From Clostridia bacterium (GTDB lineage: Bacteria; Bacillota; Clostridia; Oscillospirales; CAG-272), in contig JAFQNZ010000205.1 of assembly GCA_017395715.1 (NCBI GenBank), positions 1-9,419 on the forward strand: a stretch of DNA of 9,419 bases, written 5' to 3'. The notes under the pieces were generated by a model. That model did no database searches. It had not been told where the DNA came from and was given only the letters and a program-made list of their open reading frames with translations. Of the stretch, positions 1 through 6,107 are shown piece after piece (the first letter of the stretch is position 1; the number at the start of each line of letters is the position of its first letter). The position numbers and the translations under genes are program-made.

Positions 1-61
1 ACATCTCCTTGACTCATTCAGTCGCATTCGCTATTATAGCACACTTAGGGGCATTTTGCAA
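1..61 (-). promoter_or_regulatory. Promoter and RBS of a leftward gene starting beyond the left edge
   Basis: On the minus strand there is a -35 TTGCAA (56-61), a 17-nt spacer and a -10 TATAAT (33-38) that carries the extended TG motif (TGTGCTATAAT). About 25 nt downstream lies AAGGAG (5-10), a strong Shine-Dalgarno. The start codon must therefore fall within a few bases outside the window. No coding sequence of that gene is visible, so its product is unknown. It is divergent from the rightward gene at 222. Confidence 0.7.
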
Positions 62-129
62 TAGATATATTTATTAATTTTTTGTGAACATTTCGATACT
101 CGCAAAGCGTAGGATTCAAACCTCAAAGA

Positions 130-180
130 CCGCAAATCCAACACAAAGGGATTGCGGTTTTGCTTTTGTTATGATATAAT
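130..180 (+). promoter_or_regulatory. Repeated promoter/inverted-repeat module, copy A
   Basis: CCGCAA (130-135) and TTGCGG (152-157) form an inverted repeat around a 16-nt loop. The right arm also serves as a -35 (TTGCGG), 17 nt before TATAAT (175-180). The T-rich spacer after the hairpin also makes it look like a terminator for transcription arriving from the left. A second copy of identical length lies at 760-810 before the next gene; the two agree at 39 of 51 positions, including ACAAAGG in the loop. Likely the promoter of the 222-725 gene. An operator role for the hairpin is inference. Confidence 0.7.
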
Positions 181-221
181 GACATTGTCGGAAAGATAAA
201 CATTGGAAGGAGGCTCTATCA

Positions 222-725
222 ATGGCAAAGGATTTTTTATGGATAACAAAAACGGAAGAAAATGTACGCTTTTATTCAGCTTCTGCACCAAAATCCAACC
301 TTTCCCTTCATTTTGCATCGGCTATTGATGGCACCACCAAAAAAGAAATATGCCTATTTGTACGTTATTTGAGAAAGGAGTTTTTCTTTCCCGTCCGTTG
401 CAACGTGTATTTTTGCAACCAAGAAAAATTTCATTCTTCCAAGGGTGGATATTGCTACGGTATTTTCTATTCTAATGACGAATGCGACCGGCGTATTTAT
501 CCGCAAGTTTATATCCCCGTAAACATTGATATATATTCGGTTTATTATTCCCTATGTCACGAATTAACGCATTATTTCCAATGGTATTTTTTAGACGATA
601 AGAAAAAAAGCGATCGTTCTCTTGAAGTGCAAGCTTCAAAATATGCAACTCACATTTTAGAAGATTATTGCAATTTTTACTGCAAGAAACCCGACGAGAC
701 TTGTAAATGTTGTTGTGGAAAATGA
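222..725 (+). CDS. Orphan HExxH zincin-like protein, Cys-rich
   Basis: I do not recognise a named family for this 167-residue protein. The clearest signal is HELTH at residues 113-117, an HExxH zinc-metalloprotease motif, followed by E135 in SLEVQASKYA, placed where the third zinc ligand sits in gluzincin-like folds such as ImmA/IrrE or SprT-like proteins. No signal peptide or membrane segment is evident, so a cytoplasmic location is likely. It is unusually rich in cysteine: six in the last 18 residues (150, 154, 161, 163, 164, 165) and six more upstream, which could bind another metal. The start is supported by AAGGAGG at 207-213, 8 nt before ATG, and by promoter copy A. Base composition is visibly more AT-rich than the permease and mannosidase, consistent with transfer. 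Proteolytic activity and substrate are unknown; the zincin call rests on the motif alone. Confidence 0.75.
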   Translation: MAKDFLWITKTEENVRFYSASAPKSNLSLHFASAIDGTTKKEICLFVRYLRKEFFFPVRCNVYFCNQEKFHSSKGGYCYGIFYSNDECDRRIYPQVYIPVNIDIYSVYYSLCHELTHYFQWYFLDDKKKSDRSLEVQASKYATHILEDYCNFYCKKPDETCKCCCGK

Positions 726-759
726 GTCTTGTATTAAAATTAGGCTCTCCGTCAAAAAA

Positions 760-810
760 CCGCAATTCTGATACAAAGGACTTGCGGTTGTTTTCTTTTT
801 ATGTTATAAT
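760..810 (+). promoter_or_regulatory. Repeated promoter/inverted-repeat module, copy B
   Basis: Second copy of the 51-bp module: CCGCAA (760-765), loop containing ACAAAGG, TTGCGG (782-787), T-rich 17-nt spacer, TATAAT (805-810). It lies between the two orphan genes. It can end the upstream transcript (hairpin plus TTGTTTTCTTTTT) and start the downstream one. Confidence 0.7.
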
Positions 811-840
811 ATACACAGCATGAGAAAGGAGGAAATCAAA

Positions 841-1137
841 TTGAACGACATATCATTTTCTGATCTGGTTAGAAAAACCATTTTAATTGGACTTACCTAT
901 TATACAGCGGATAATAAATTTATTGAGCAAAAGCAGTATTGGGGAATGGTTATTGAATCAAACGAAAACCGAATCTTGGTTAAGTTGAATGATGGTGAGA
1001 TTTTGGGGCTTCCTCCGGATTTATCTTCAACAAAAATTGCCCCTCCCGGTGAGTACCGTTTGAGTTCTACCGGAGAGGTCGTTGTAGATCCTGACTATTT
1101 GACAACTTGGAATATCAATCGCCCCAAAGAAGATTAG
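841..1137 (+). CDS. Hypothetical protein, 98 residues
   Basis: Small soluble protein of unknown function with no signal peptide or membrane segment. It has an N-terminal stretch ISFSDLVRKTILIGLTYY, a likely beta-rich middle (WGMVIESNENRILVKLNDG) and a conserved-looking C-terminal part, APPGEYRLSSTGEVVVDPDY. I believe similar C-terminal segments occur in scattered bacterial hypothetical proteins, but I cannot name a family. An in-frame ATG lies upstream at 820, but it is only 9 nt after the -10 box, and the sequence just after it contains a perfect AAAGGAGG (825-832), 8 nt before TTG at 841. The TTG start is therefore preferred. It shares the AT-rich composition and the promoter module type of its upstream neighbour. 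The two could work together, but each has its own promoter copy. Confidence 0.7.
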   Translation: MNDISFSDLVRKTILIGLTYYTADNKFIEQKQYWGMVIESNENRILVKLNDGEILGLPPDLSSTKIAPPGEYRLSSTGEVVVDPDYLTTWNINRPKED

Positions 1138-1179
1138 TGTATTTGTCCACTATTTGCCCACCTAAAGCCTGATTTGCAT

Positions 1180-1256
1180 CCCTAATTCAAAATGCACCAC
1201 TGAAATGACTTTGCCCCCCTCGGCTTAAAGAGGGGGCATTGGTGTCAAAATTAGGG
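1180..1256. repeat. 77-bp nested inverted repeat, terminator-like
   Basis: Three nested complementary pairs: CCCTAATT (1180-1187) with AATTAGGG (1249-1256); CACCA (1195-1199) with TGGTG (1240-1244); and GCCCCCCTC (1213-1221) with GAGGGGGC (1230-1237, one bulged C). A T-rich run TTGTTTTT follows at 1257-1264, so the core could terminate the 841-1137 transcript. The outer arms are longer than a simple terminator needs and suggest a small dispersed repeat. Confidence 0.65.
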
Positions 1257-1276
1257 TTGTTTTTCTGCTTCGACTT

Positions 1277-1300
1277 CGAGATTCGAATTCTCGCGCCGGC
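1277..1300 (+). repeat. tRNA 3'-end-like T-arm remnant
   Basis: CGAGA-TTCGAAT-TCTCG (1277-1293) is a 5-bp stem with a 7-nt loop that fits the tRNA T-arm consensus. CGCCGGC (1294-1300) follows, in the place and length of an acceptor 3' strand. No anticodon arm, D-arm or CCA is present. It may be a tRNA relic or old attachment site, or simply a palindrome by chance. Confidence 0.35.
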
Positions 1301-1399
1301 TTGCCGGCAAGAGAGTGAGCGAGCCGACCGCCGCCAGTGCGTTCGTTCCGATAATCAAATTTTATTTTGGTTTATTTGATTGCGCAAAGTATCGATTGA

Positions 1400-1630
1400 A
1401 TGTAGTACCTTGTAACAACTAAAACTTTACAAAGCCTTCCGCGTGTCATCTTGAGCGAAGCCGCCCGAGATCCCAAGCCAGAAGTGCTTATGCACTTCTG
1501 ATTCGATTCCGCTTCGCTCCACTCAGGATGACGCGGGCGGCGCAGTCGAAACCCGTAGGGCAAATGGCTTGCCGTTTGGATCTCGCGGAAATTATTTATA
1601 TAAAGTTTTAGTTGTTACATTGTACTACAT
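1400..1630. mobile_element. MITE-like element with 30-bp terminal inverted repeats
   Basis: The left end (1400-1429, ATGTAGTAC to AAAACTTTA) and right end (1601-1630) are inverted copies matching at 28 of 30 positions. Weaker matching extends to about 1390 and 1640, including TCGA on both sides. Inside are inverted arms 1439-1460 and 1512-1536, carrying a GTCATC(C/T)TGAG motif of a kind widespread in bacterial intergenic repeats. At the centre CAGAAGTGC-TTAT-GCACTTCTG (1479-1500) is a perfect hairpin. There is no transposase and no clear target-site duplication. A non-autonomous element is the best reading. Confidence 0.7.
1479..1500. repeat. Central perfect hairpin inside the MITE-like element
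   Basis: Two 9-nt arms, CAGAAGTGC and GCACTTCTG, are fully complementary with a TTAT loop. The hairpin sits near the middle of the 1400-1630 element. Confidence 0.8.
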
Positions 1631-1682
1631 TGTTTCGACAAAACGGCAACCCAAAACAAAACATGAATTGCATATTTTTTTA

Positions 1683-1735
1683 TTTACAAACGAGGCGGTT
1701 TGTGATATAATCAGCGGTATACCGATACACGTGTA
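1683..1735 (+). promoter_or_regulatory. MFS gene promoter with two palindromic operator candidates
   Basis: TTTACA (1683-1688), a 17-nt spacer and TATAAT (1706-1711) with an extended TGA form a strong sigma-A promoter. Directly after the -10 lie two perfect 10-bp palindromes, CGGTATACCG (1715-1724, over the predicted start of transcription) and TACACGTGTA (1726-1735). Sites here would suit a repressor. A CG-centred palindrome is typical of LacI-family operators, but no regulator gene is in the window, so the family is inference. Confidence 0.7.
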
Positions 1736-1747
1736 CAAGGAGTCATT

Positions 1748-2956
1748 ATGTCCCAAACAAAAAACTATAAAAAAACGCTGATCGCTTGTTATCTCGGTTT
1801 TATCACGCAGGCGATATCGGCAAATTTTGCACCGCTTTTGTTTTTGACCTTCAAGGATACTTACGGAATTTCGCTTGAAATGATCGCGCTTGTTCCGCTG
1901 GTCTTTTACTTAACGCAGTTACTCGTTGACCTGGTGGCAACGAAATTCGCTGACATCATCGGGTACCGCATCTGTGTGGTTGCTTCGCAGGTGGTATCTG
2001 CCGCGGGGCTGATCTTGATGGCGTTCTTACCCGAGATACTGCCCAATCCTTTTGTCGGTATTCTGATTTGCGTCGTGCTTTACGCCATCGGCAGCGGTCT
2101 GATCGAGGTTTTGGTAAGCCCGATCGTGGAGGCTTGTCCTTTTGAAAACAAAGCGGGCGTCATGAGTCTTCTGCATTCCTTTTATTGCTGGGGCGCTGTG
2201 GGCGTGATCTTGGGCTCAACCCTCTTTTTTGCCATCTTCGGTACAGAGTATTGGCAGATCTTGACGCTGATATGGGCAGTTGTGCCGCTACTCAATGCCT
2301 TTAATTTCCTTTCCTGTCCGATCGAGCGCTTGGTAGAGGACGGCGAAGGCATGCGGATCGGTCAGCTGTTCAGACTTCCTTTGTTTTGGCTGATGATCAT
2401 CCTTATGATATGCGCAGGCGCATCCGAGGCAACGATGGCGCAATGGGCATCTGCTTTTACCGAGTCGGCGCTTGGTGTTTCTAAGATCATTGGCGATTTG
2501 GCAGGTCCTTGTCTGTTTGCTGTTTTCATGGGCTTGGCGCGCGTGTTTTACGGAAAGTTCAGTGAAAAGCTGGATCTTGCCAAGGTTATGCTTGGCTGCG
2601 GCGCACTGTGTGTGGTATGCTACCTGTTGGCATCCCTGTCGCCGATTCCGATCCTCGGTCTTGTCGGTTGTGCGCTTTGCGGCTTGGCCGTTGGCATTAT
2701 GTGGCCGGGAACGATCAGTATTTCCTCGCAAAAATGCCCCAAGGGCGGAACGGCGATGTTTGCTTTTCTGGCGCTCGCCGGCGATCTTGGCGCTATGGTG
2801 AGTCCCGCCATGGTAGGCGGCATCGCGGATGCTGTGGGAGGCAATCTGAAAACAGGCTTGCTGTTTGCCACCGTATTTCCCACCATCATGATCCTTGGGC
2901 TGCTCGTTCTTGTAAAGAGGGTTAGAAAATATAAGGAAACGACAAACAAGAATTGA
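1748..2956 (+). CDS. MFS permease, fucose-permease-like sugar transporter candidate
   Basis: A 402-residue, very hydrophobic protein of the usual length for a 12-helix major facilitator superfamily carrier in the cytoplasmic membrane. Hydrophobic segments begin near residue 10 and run to about 390. A charged central loop near residues 195-210 (IERLVEDGEGMR) separates two six-helix halves, and the tail is basic (KRVRKYKETTNKN). The pattern E.LVSPIVEACP followed by MSLLHSFYCWG near residues 120-147 recalls the fucose-permease branch, hence a sugar proton symporter is likely, though the substrate cannot be read. Start: AAGGAG (1737-1742) lies 5 nt before ATG. It is transcribed alone from its own promoter and converges on the alpha-mannosidase, so mannose or mannoside uptake is a contextual guess. 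Confidence 0.85.
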   Translation: MSQTKNYKKTLIACYLGFITQAISANFAPLLFLTFKDTYGISLEMIALVPLVFYLTQLLVDLVATKFADIIGYRICVVASQVVSAAGLILMAFLPEILPNPFVGILICVVLYAIGSGLIEVLVSPIVEACPFENKAGVMSLLHSFYCWGAVGVILGSTLFFAIFGTEYWQILTLIWAVVPLLNAFNFLSCPIERLVEDGEGMRIGQLFRLPLFWLMIILMICAGASEATMAQWASAFTESALGVSKIIGDLAGPCLFAVFMGLARVFYGKFSEKLDLAKVMLGCGALCVVCYLLASLSPIPILGLVGCALCGLAVGIMWPGTISISSQKCPKGGTAMFAFLALAGDLGAMVSPAMVGGIADAVGGNLKTGLLFATVFPTIMILGLLVLVKRVRKYKETTNKN

Positions 2957-2973
2957 AAGAAGAATAGCAATCA

Positions 2974-3001
2974 AAAAGACCGAGCCGCGGCTCGGTCTTT
3001 T
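2974..3001. terminator. Bidirectional terminator between convergent genes
   Basis: A 28-bp perfect palindrome, AAAAGACCGAGCCG followed by its exact complement, ends in T runs on both strands. It lies 17 nt after the permease stop and 13 nt after the mannosidase stop, and serves both convergent transcripts. Confidence 0.93.
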
Positions 3002-3014
3002 GTTATGCTTTTGA

Positions 3015-6000
3015 TTATGACAGTTTCAGTGTTACGATCTCGAAAGGTTTGACGGGGAGGGTGACGGTGTTGTCAACCACTTCAACCTCTGCGATGGGAT
3101 TTTCAAGAAGGTCGCAGATCTCAGCCTTGGTAACGGGGAATGCAAAGCTCAAGGTTGGCTTTGTGGTCATGTTGTAAGCATCGTAGAGACGAACGATGGT
3201 AGCGTCGCTGTCCTCTGCCTTTTTCACGATGTCGGTGAAGATATTTGCCTTGTTGGATTTTACCATCGAGAAGGTTGCGGGAAGGGAGCCCTTGCCTTCG
3301 GTCTTGGCTGCCATAAGCGGGTTATTGAGGGTGTATGCGAGCTTCACGGTGCCTGCCTCGCGGTAGTCGCCTGCGTGAGGATAGATCGCGTAGGTGAAGT
3401 GGTGAACTTCCTTATCGGCTGCAGGGTTGGGGTGCGTAGCACTCTTTAAGAGTGTTAAGCAGAGAGTTGAGCCTTCTGCGCTGTAACCGTACTTGCAGTC
3501 GTTGAGGAGCGAAAGACCGTAGCCGTATTCCGCAATATCTGCCCACTTGTGTGCGCAAACCTCGAATTTCGCCTGTTCCCAGCTGGTGTTCTGGTGGGAA
3601 GGTCTTTCCACATTACCGTACTGAATTTCGTAGGTTGCCTTTTCGGTGTTGAAGGTGGTGGGGAATGCGGTGCGGAGCAGAATGTGATCGTTCTTCCAAT
3701 CGATGGTGGTATCGAAGGTGACCATGGTGTTGTAGTCGGTCAGCGTGATGATCTGTTCGATGGTGCTGTTTTGGAAGCTTCTCTTAACGATAAAGCCCTT
3801 CTTTGCGCCGTCCTGCCATGTGTCAGCTTCCACAACGTTGTTGACAGCCCATTTCTTTTCGGTGTAGTAGTTGGTGATCTCCCAAGCATCCCATGCTCTC
3901 GGAATGTCTTCGTAAGCCACAAGGGTGTTTGCCTTGGCGCCTGCGGGAACGATCTCGCGGTCAGCTTTCTTATCGTAGATCGATGTGATTTCGAAGTTGT
4001 CGTCAAACTGAACGGTAACAAAATCGTTTTCAAGCTTCTTGCATTCAAGGCAAGCGGTCACGTTCGATGCGGTGGAAAGGGAGGAAACGACCTTCCAGCC
4101 CTGTGCGGGAACGCCGTCTACCCATGCGGTGTCGCCGTCAGCAGTCTTGACAAGACCGTCGGCAACGAACGCGTTGGGGTTGAAGACGAGCGTGCCGGCT
4201 TCGGATACGTTTTCGGCGATGGCGGCAATGCCGTTTTCGACGATCTCGTTACCTTTGCCCATCAAGTCTTCGTAAATGACATCCGAATCGTCATACACTT
4301 CCTTGATGGAAGAGCCGGGGATGATATCGTGGAACTGCAGAAGCAGGATCTTTTCCCAACCGTCATTCAGCACGTTCTGCGGATAGGTGCCGCCGAGGAA
4401 TGCCTTGCCGATCGAGGAGATGAGCTCTGCGTTCTGATACAGAAATTCAGACTTTCTGTTCTTTTTCTTGTTCTTGGCGATCGAGGTGTAGGTGCCTCTG
4501 TGGTATTCAAGATACAGCTCGCCCACCCAAGAGGGGAGGAAGCGGCTGTCCTTGGTCTTGTCTTCCATTCTGTCGAGGAAGTCGCCTGCAAATTCAAAGG
4601 AAACGGTGGGGCAACCGGGAACGCCCTTTTCCAGACGGATACCGGTTTCGAGCATTTCGCGGGTGGGTCCGCCGCCGCCGTCACCGTAACCGAAGGTGCT
4701 GATGACTTCGTTGGCGATGTCCTTCTGCTGGAAACGCTCCCATGTACCGCGGATCTGCTTGGGGGTGATCTGGGCGTTGTAGGTCGTGCCGGTAGCGGCA
4801 TCCTTGCCTGTGAAGTCCTGTGCGGTTAAGAAGAAGGAGAAAATATCGGTGCCGTCGATGCCGTACCACTTGAAGACGTCGGCGGGGAGCTTGTTGGTTT
4901 CGTTCCAAGAGATCTTGGAGGTAACAAAGCGGGTAACGCCTGCTTTTCTCAGAATCTGAGGAAGCGCTGCGGAGTAGCCGAATACGTCGGGCAGCCAAAG
5001 AACCTTACTGTCAACGTCAAATTCTTCTTTGATGAAGCGCTTGCCGAAGAGCACCTGACGGACGAGCGATTCGCCGCTTGTGAGGTTGCAGTCGGCTTCG
5101 AGCCACATAGCGCCTTCCACTTCCCATCTGCCTTCTTTGACGAGCTTCTTGATCTCTTCGTAAAGGGCGGGGTCGTCTTCCTTGACGAACTTGTACAGCT
5201 GGGGCTGGCTGGACATGAACTTATATTCGGGGAATTCCTTCATCATGTTGACAACGGTAGAGAAGGAACGCTGTGCTTTTTCTCTTGTCTGACGGAGCGG
5301 CCAAAGCCATGCGACGTCGATGTGGGTGTGACCGATGCAAACCACGTTGGCTTCCTGCGGACCGCAGACTTCATTATAGAAGTGATCCTGCAGATACTTG
5401 TCAGCCGCTTTTACGCTTTCGGCATATTCCTCGGTGCCTGAGGTACGAAGGTCAAGGAGATTGATCGCTTCGTTAAGCGCGGTGCGGATTCTGCAAAAGT
5501 CGTAGCTGTCGGGCTGGATGTAGTTCATGACGTCGTAAGGCACGCGGATATCCCAATAGAGCTTCTTGGTGTCGGTATCGATGGCGCGGATCTCGGGTGC
5601 GTATTCATACTTCGCCGAGTTGTAACCGACGTACATATAGGTGAGAAGCTCAAATTCGGTGAGTCCTTCTTCCAAAAGGAAGTCGGTGTGGTTGCTGTCG
5701 CTACCTTGAATGGTTTTGCCGTTGATATAGGTCAAAACCTGAGCGCCGCCGCGGCCGAAATGGAGCCAGTTTTTTAACTCCAATGTCTTGCCCTGCATTC
5801 TTTCAGGGATCTTGACGGTGGCGCGGAACCAACCGTGCCATTCGTGCGTGCCGCCGAAGGTTTCGCCCCATTCAAAGGGCTTCCATTCTGCGTCAGCGGG
5901 CGGGGTGTTGGTTTGGTTCTTGTAGCCGCATTCACAAACTTCGATGCCTGTGATCTTTTCGGTGTCGGTGACGATGCGTCTGCCGATGGTACCAAGAACC

Positions 6001-6029
6001 TGACCGATTCGTTCCTTGAGATAATTCAT
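3015..6029 (-). CDS. Alpha-mannosidase, glycoside hydrolase family 38
   Basis: A 1004-residue retaining, zinc-dependent exo-alpha-mannosidase (EC 3.2.1.24 type) that removes alpha-linked mannose from glycans or mannosides. The N-terminal ~220 residues form a beta-rich domain. The GH38 catalytic domain follows with HTHIDVAWLW (H236 and D238, zinc ligands), WLPDVFGYS (D348, the expected nucleophile and zinc ligand), GDGGGGPT near 449-456, GELYLEYHRGTYTS near 503-516 and LLQFHDIIPGSS (H567, the fourth ligand). All expected metal residues are present. The C-terminal ~400 residues are the usual beta-sandwich domains. There is no signal peptide, so the enzyme is cytoplasmic and acts on imported saccharides. 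Length suits the Ams1-type branch. Start: AAGGA (6039-6043) is 9 nt before ATG. A promoter is predicted in the 78-nt gap upstream. Linkage preference cannot be read. Confidence 0.95.
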   Translation of the reverse strand: MNYLKERIGQVLGTIGRRIVTDTEKITGIEVCECGYKNQTNTPPADAEWKPFEWGETFGGTHEWHGWFRATVKIPERMQGKTLELKNWLHFGRGGAQVLTYINGKTIQGSDSNHTDFLLEEGLTEFELLTYMYVGYNSAKYEYAPEIRAIDTDTKKLYWDIRVPYDVMNYIQPDSYDFCRIRTALNEAINLLDLRTSGTEEYAESVKAADKYLQDHFYNEVCGPQEANVVCIGHTHIDVAWLWPLRQTREKAQRSFSTVVNMMKEFPEYKFMSSQPQLYKFVKEDDPALYEEIKKLVKEGRWEVEGAMWLEADCNLTSGESLVRQVLFGKRFIKEEFDVDSKVLWLPDVFGYSAALPQILRKAGVTRFVTSKISWNETNKLPADVFKWYGIDGTDIFSFFLTAQDFTGKDAATGTTYNAQITPKQIRGTWERFQQKDIANEVISTFGYGDGGGGPTREMLETGIRLEKGVPGCPTVSFEFAGDFLDRMEDKTKDSRFLPSWVGELYLEYHRGTYTSIAKNKKKNRKSEFLYQNAELISSIGKAFLGGTYPQNVLNDGWEKILLLQFHDIIPGSSIKEVYDDSDVIYEDLMGKGNEIVENGIAAIAENVSEAGTLVFNPNAFVADGLVKTADGDTAWVDGVPAQGWKVVSSLSTASNVTACLECKKLENDFVTVQFDDNFEITSIYDKKADREIVPAGAKANTLVAYEDIPRAWDAWEITNYYTEKKWAVNNVVEADTWQDGAKKGFIVKRSFQNSTIEQIITLTDYNTMVTFDTTIDWKNDHILLRTAFPTTFNTEKATYEIQYGNVERPSHQNTSWEQAKFEVCAHKWADIAEYGYGLSLLNDCKYGYSAEGSTLCLTLLKSATHPNPAADKEVHHFTYAIYPHAGDYREAGTVKLAYTLNNPLMAAKTEGKGSLPATFSMVKSNKANIFTDIVKKAEDSDATIVRLYDAYNMTTKPTLSFAFPVTKAEICDLLENPIAEVEVVDNTVTLPVKPFEIVTLKLS

Positions 6030-6057
6030 AGCAAAAAGTCCTTTCTTTGTATGAAAG

Positions 6058-6099
6058 ATTAAAATTTGACAAGGTTTTATGTGAAAGCCACGTGGCTTT
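6058..6099 (-). promoter_or_regulatory. Mannosidase promoter with palindrome overlapping the -35
   Basis: On the minus strand TTCACA (6080-6085), a 16-nt spacer and TTTAAT (6058-6063) each match the sigma-A consensus at 5 of 6 positions. A 16-bp perfect palindrome, AAAGCCACGTGGCTTT (6084-6099), overlaps the edge of the -35. It lacks a T-run, so it fits a regulator site better than a terminator for the upstream gene. The CACGTG core is shared with the palindrome at the permease promoter. Confidence 0.55.
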
Positions 6100-6107
6100 G
6101 AGAACGG

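Larger units (their letters stand above)
1138..1682. other. Gene-free repeat-filled intergenic region
   Basis: About 545 bases with no credible gene. In order it holds a 77-bp nested hairpin (1180-1256), a tRNA T-arm-like palindrome and GC-rich small palindromes (1277-1310), then a MITE-like element (1400-1630). Two open frames here, leftward 1372-1563 and rightward 1569-1781, are rejected because they mostly translate the repeat. Confidence 0.75.

Noticed and set aside
472..765. 97-codon leftward frame opposite the HExxH gene
   Set aside because: No ribosome site or promoter seen. It is antisense to a better supported gene and extends into promoter module B.
130..787. CCGCAA/TTGCGG repeats as integron attC sites
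   Set aside because: The spacing, the promoter inside the unit and the lack of the RYYYAAC/GTTRRRY core sites do not fit attC.
1372..1781. Reading frames 1372-1563 (-) and 1569-1781 (+)
   Set aside because: They translate the MITE-like repeat. Both contain KVLVVT.YYI from the mirrored terminal repeats, and the second overlaps the permease promoter and start.
2288..2974. 228-codon leftward frame and shorter frames opposite the permease
   Set aside because: Shadow of the MFS coding sequence; translation is rich in His, Arg, Lys and Gln with no domain. It also enters the terminator.
3549..4829. 426-codon rightward frame opposite the mannosidase
   Set aside because: Antisense shadow of GH38 codon use; no start signals and no recognisable domain.
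6084..6099. Palindrome as terminator of the E2-like gene
   Set aside because: No T-run follows on the minus strand and the two arms leave almost no loop; it fits a protein-binding site better.
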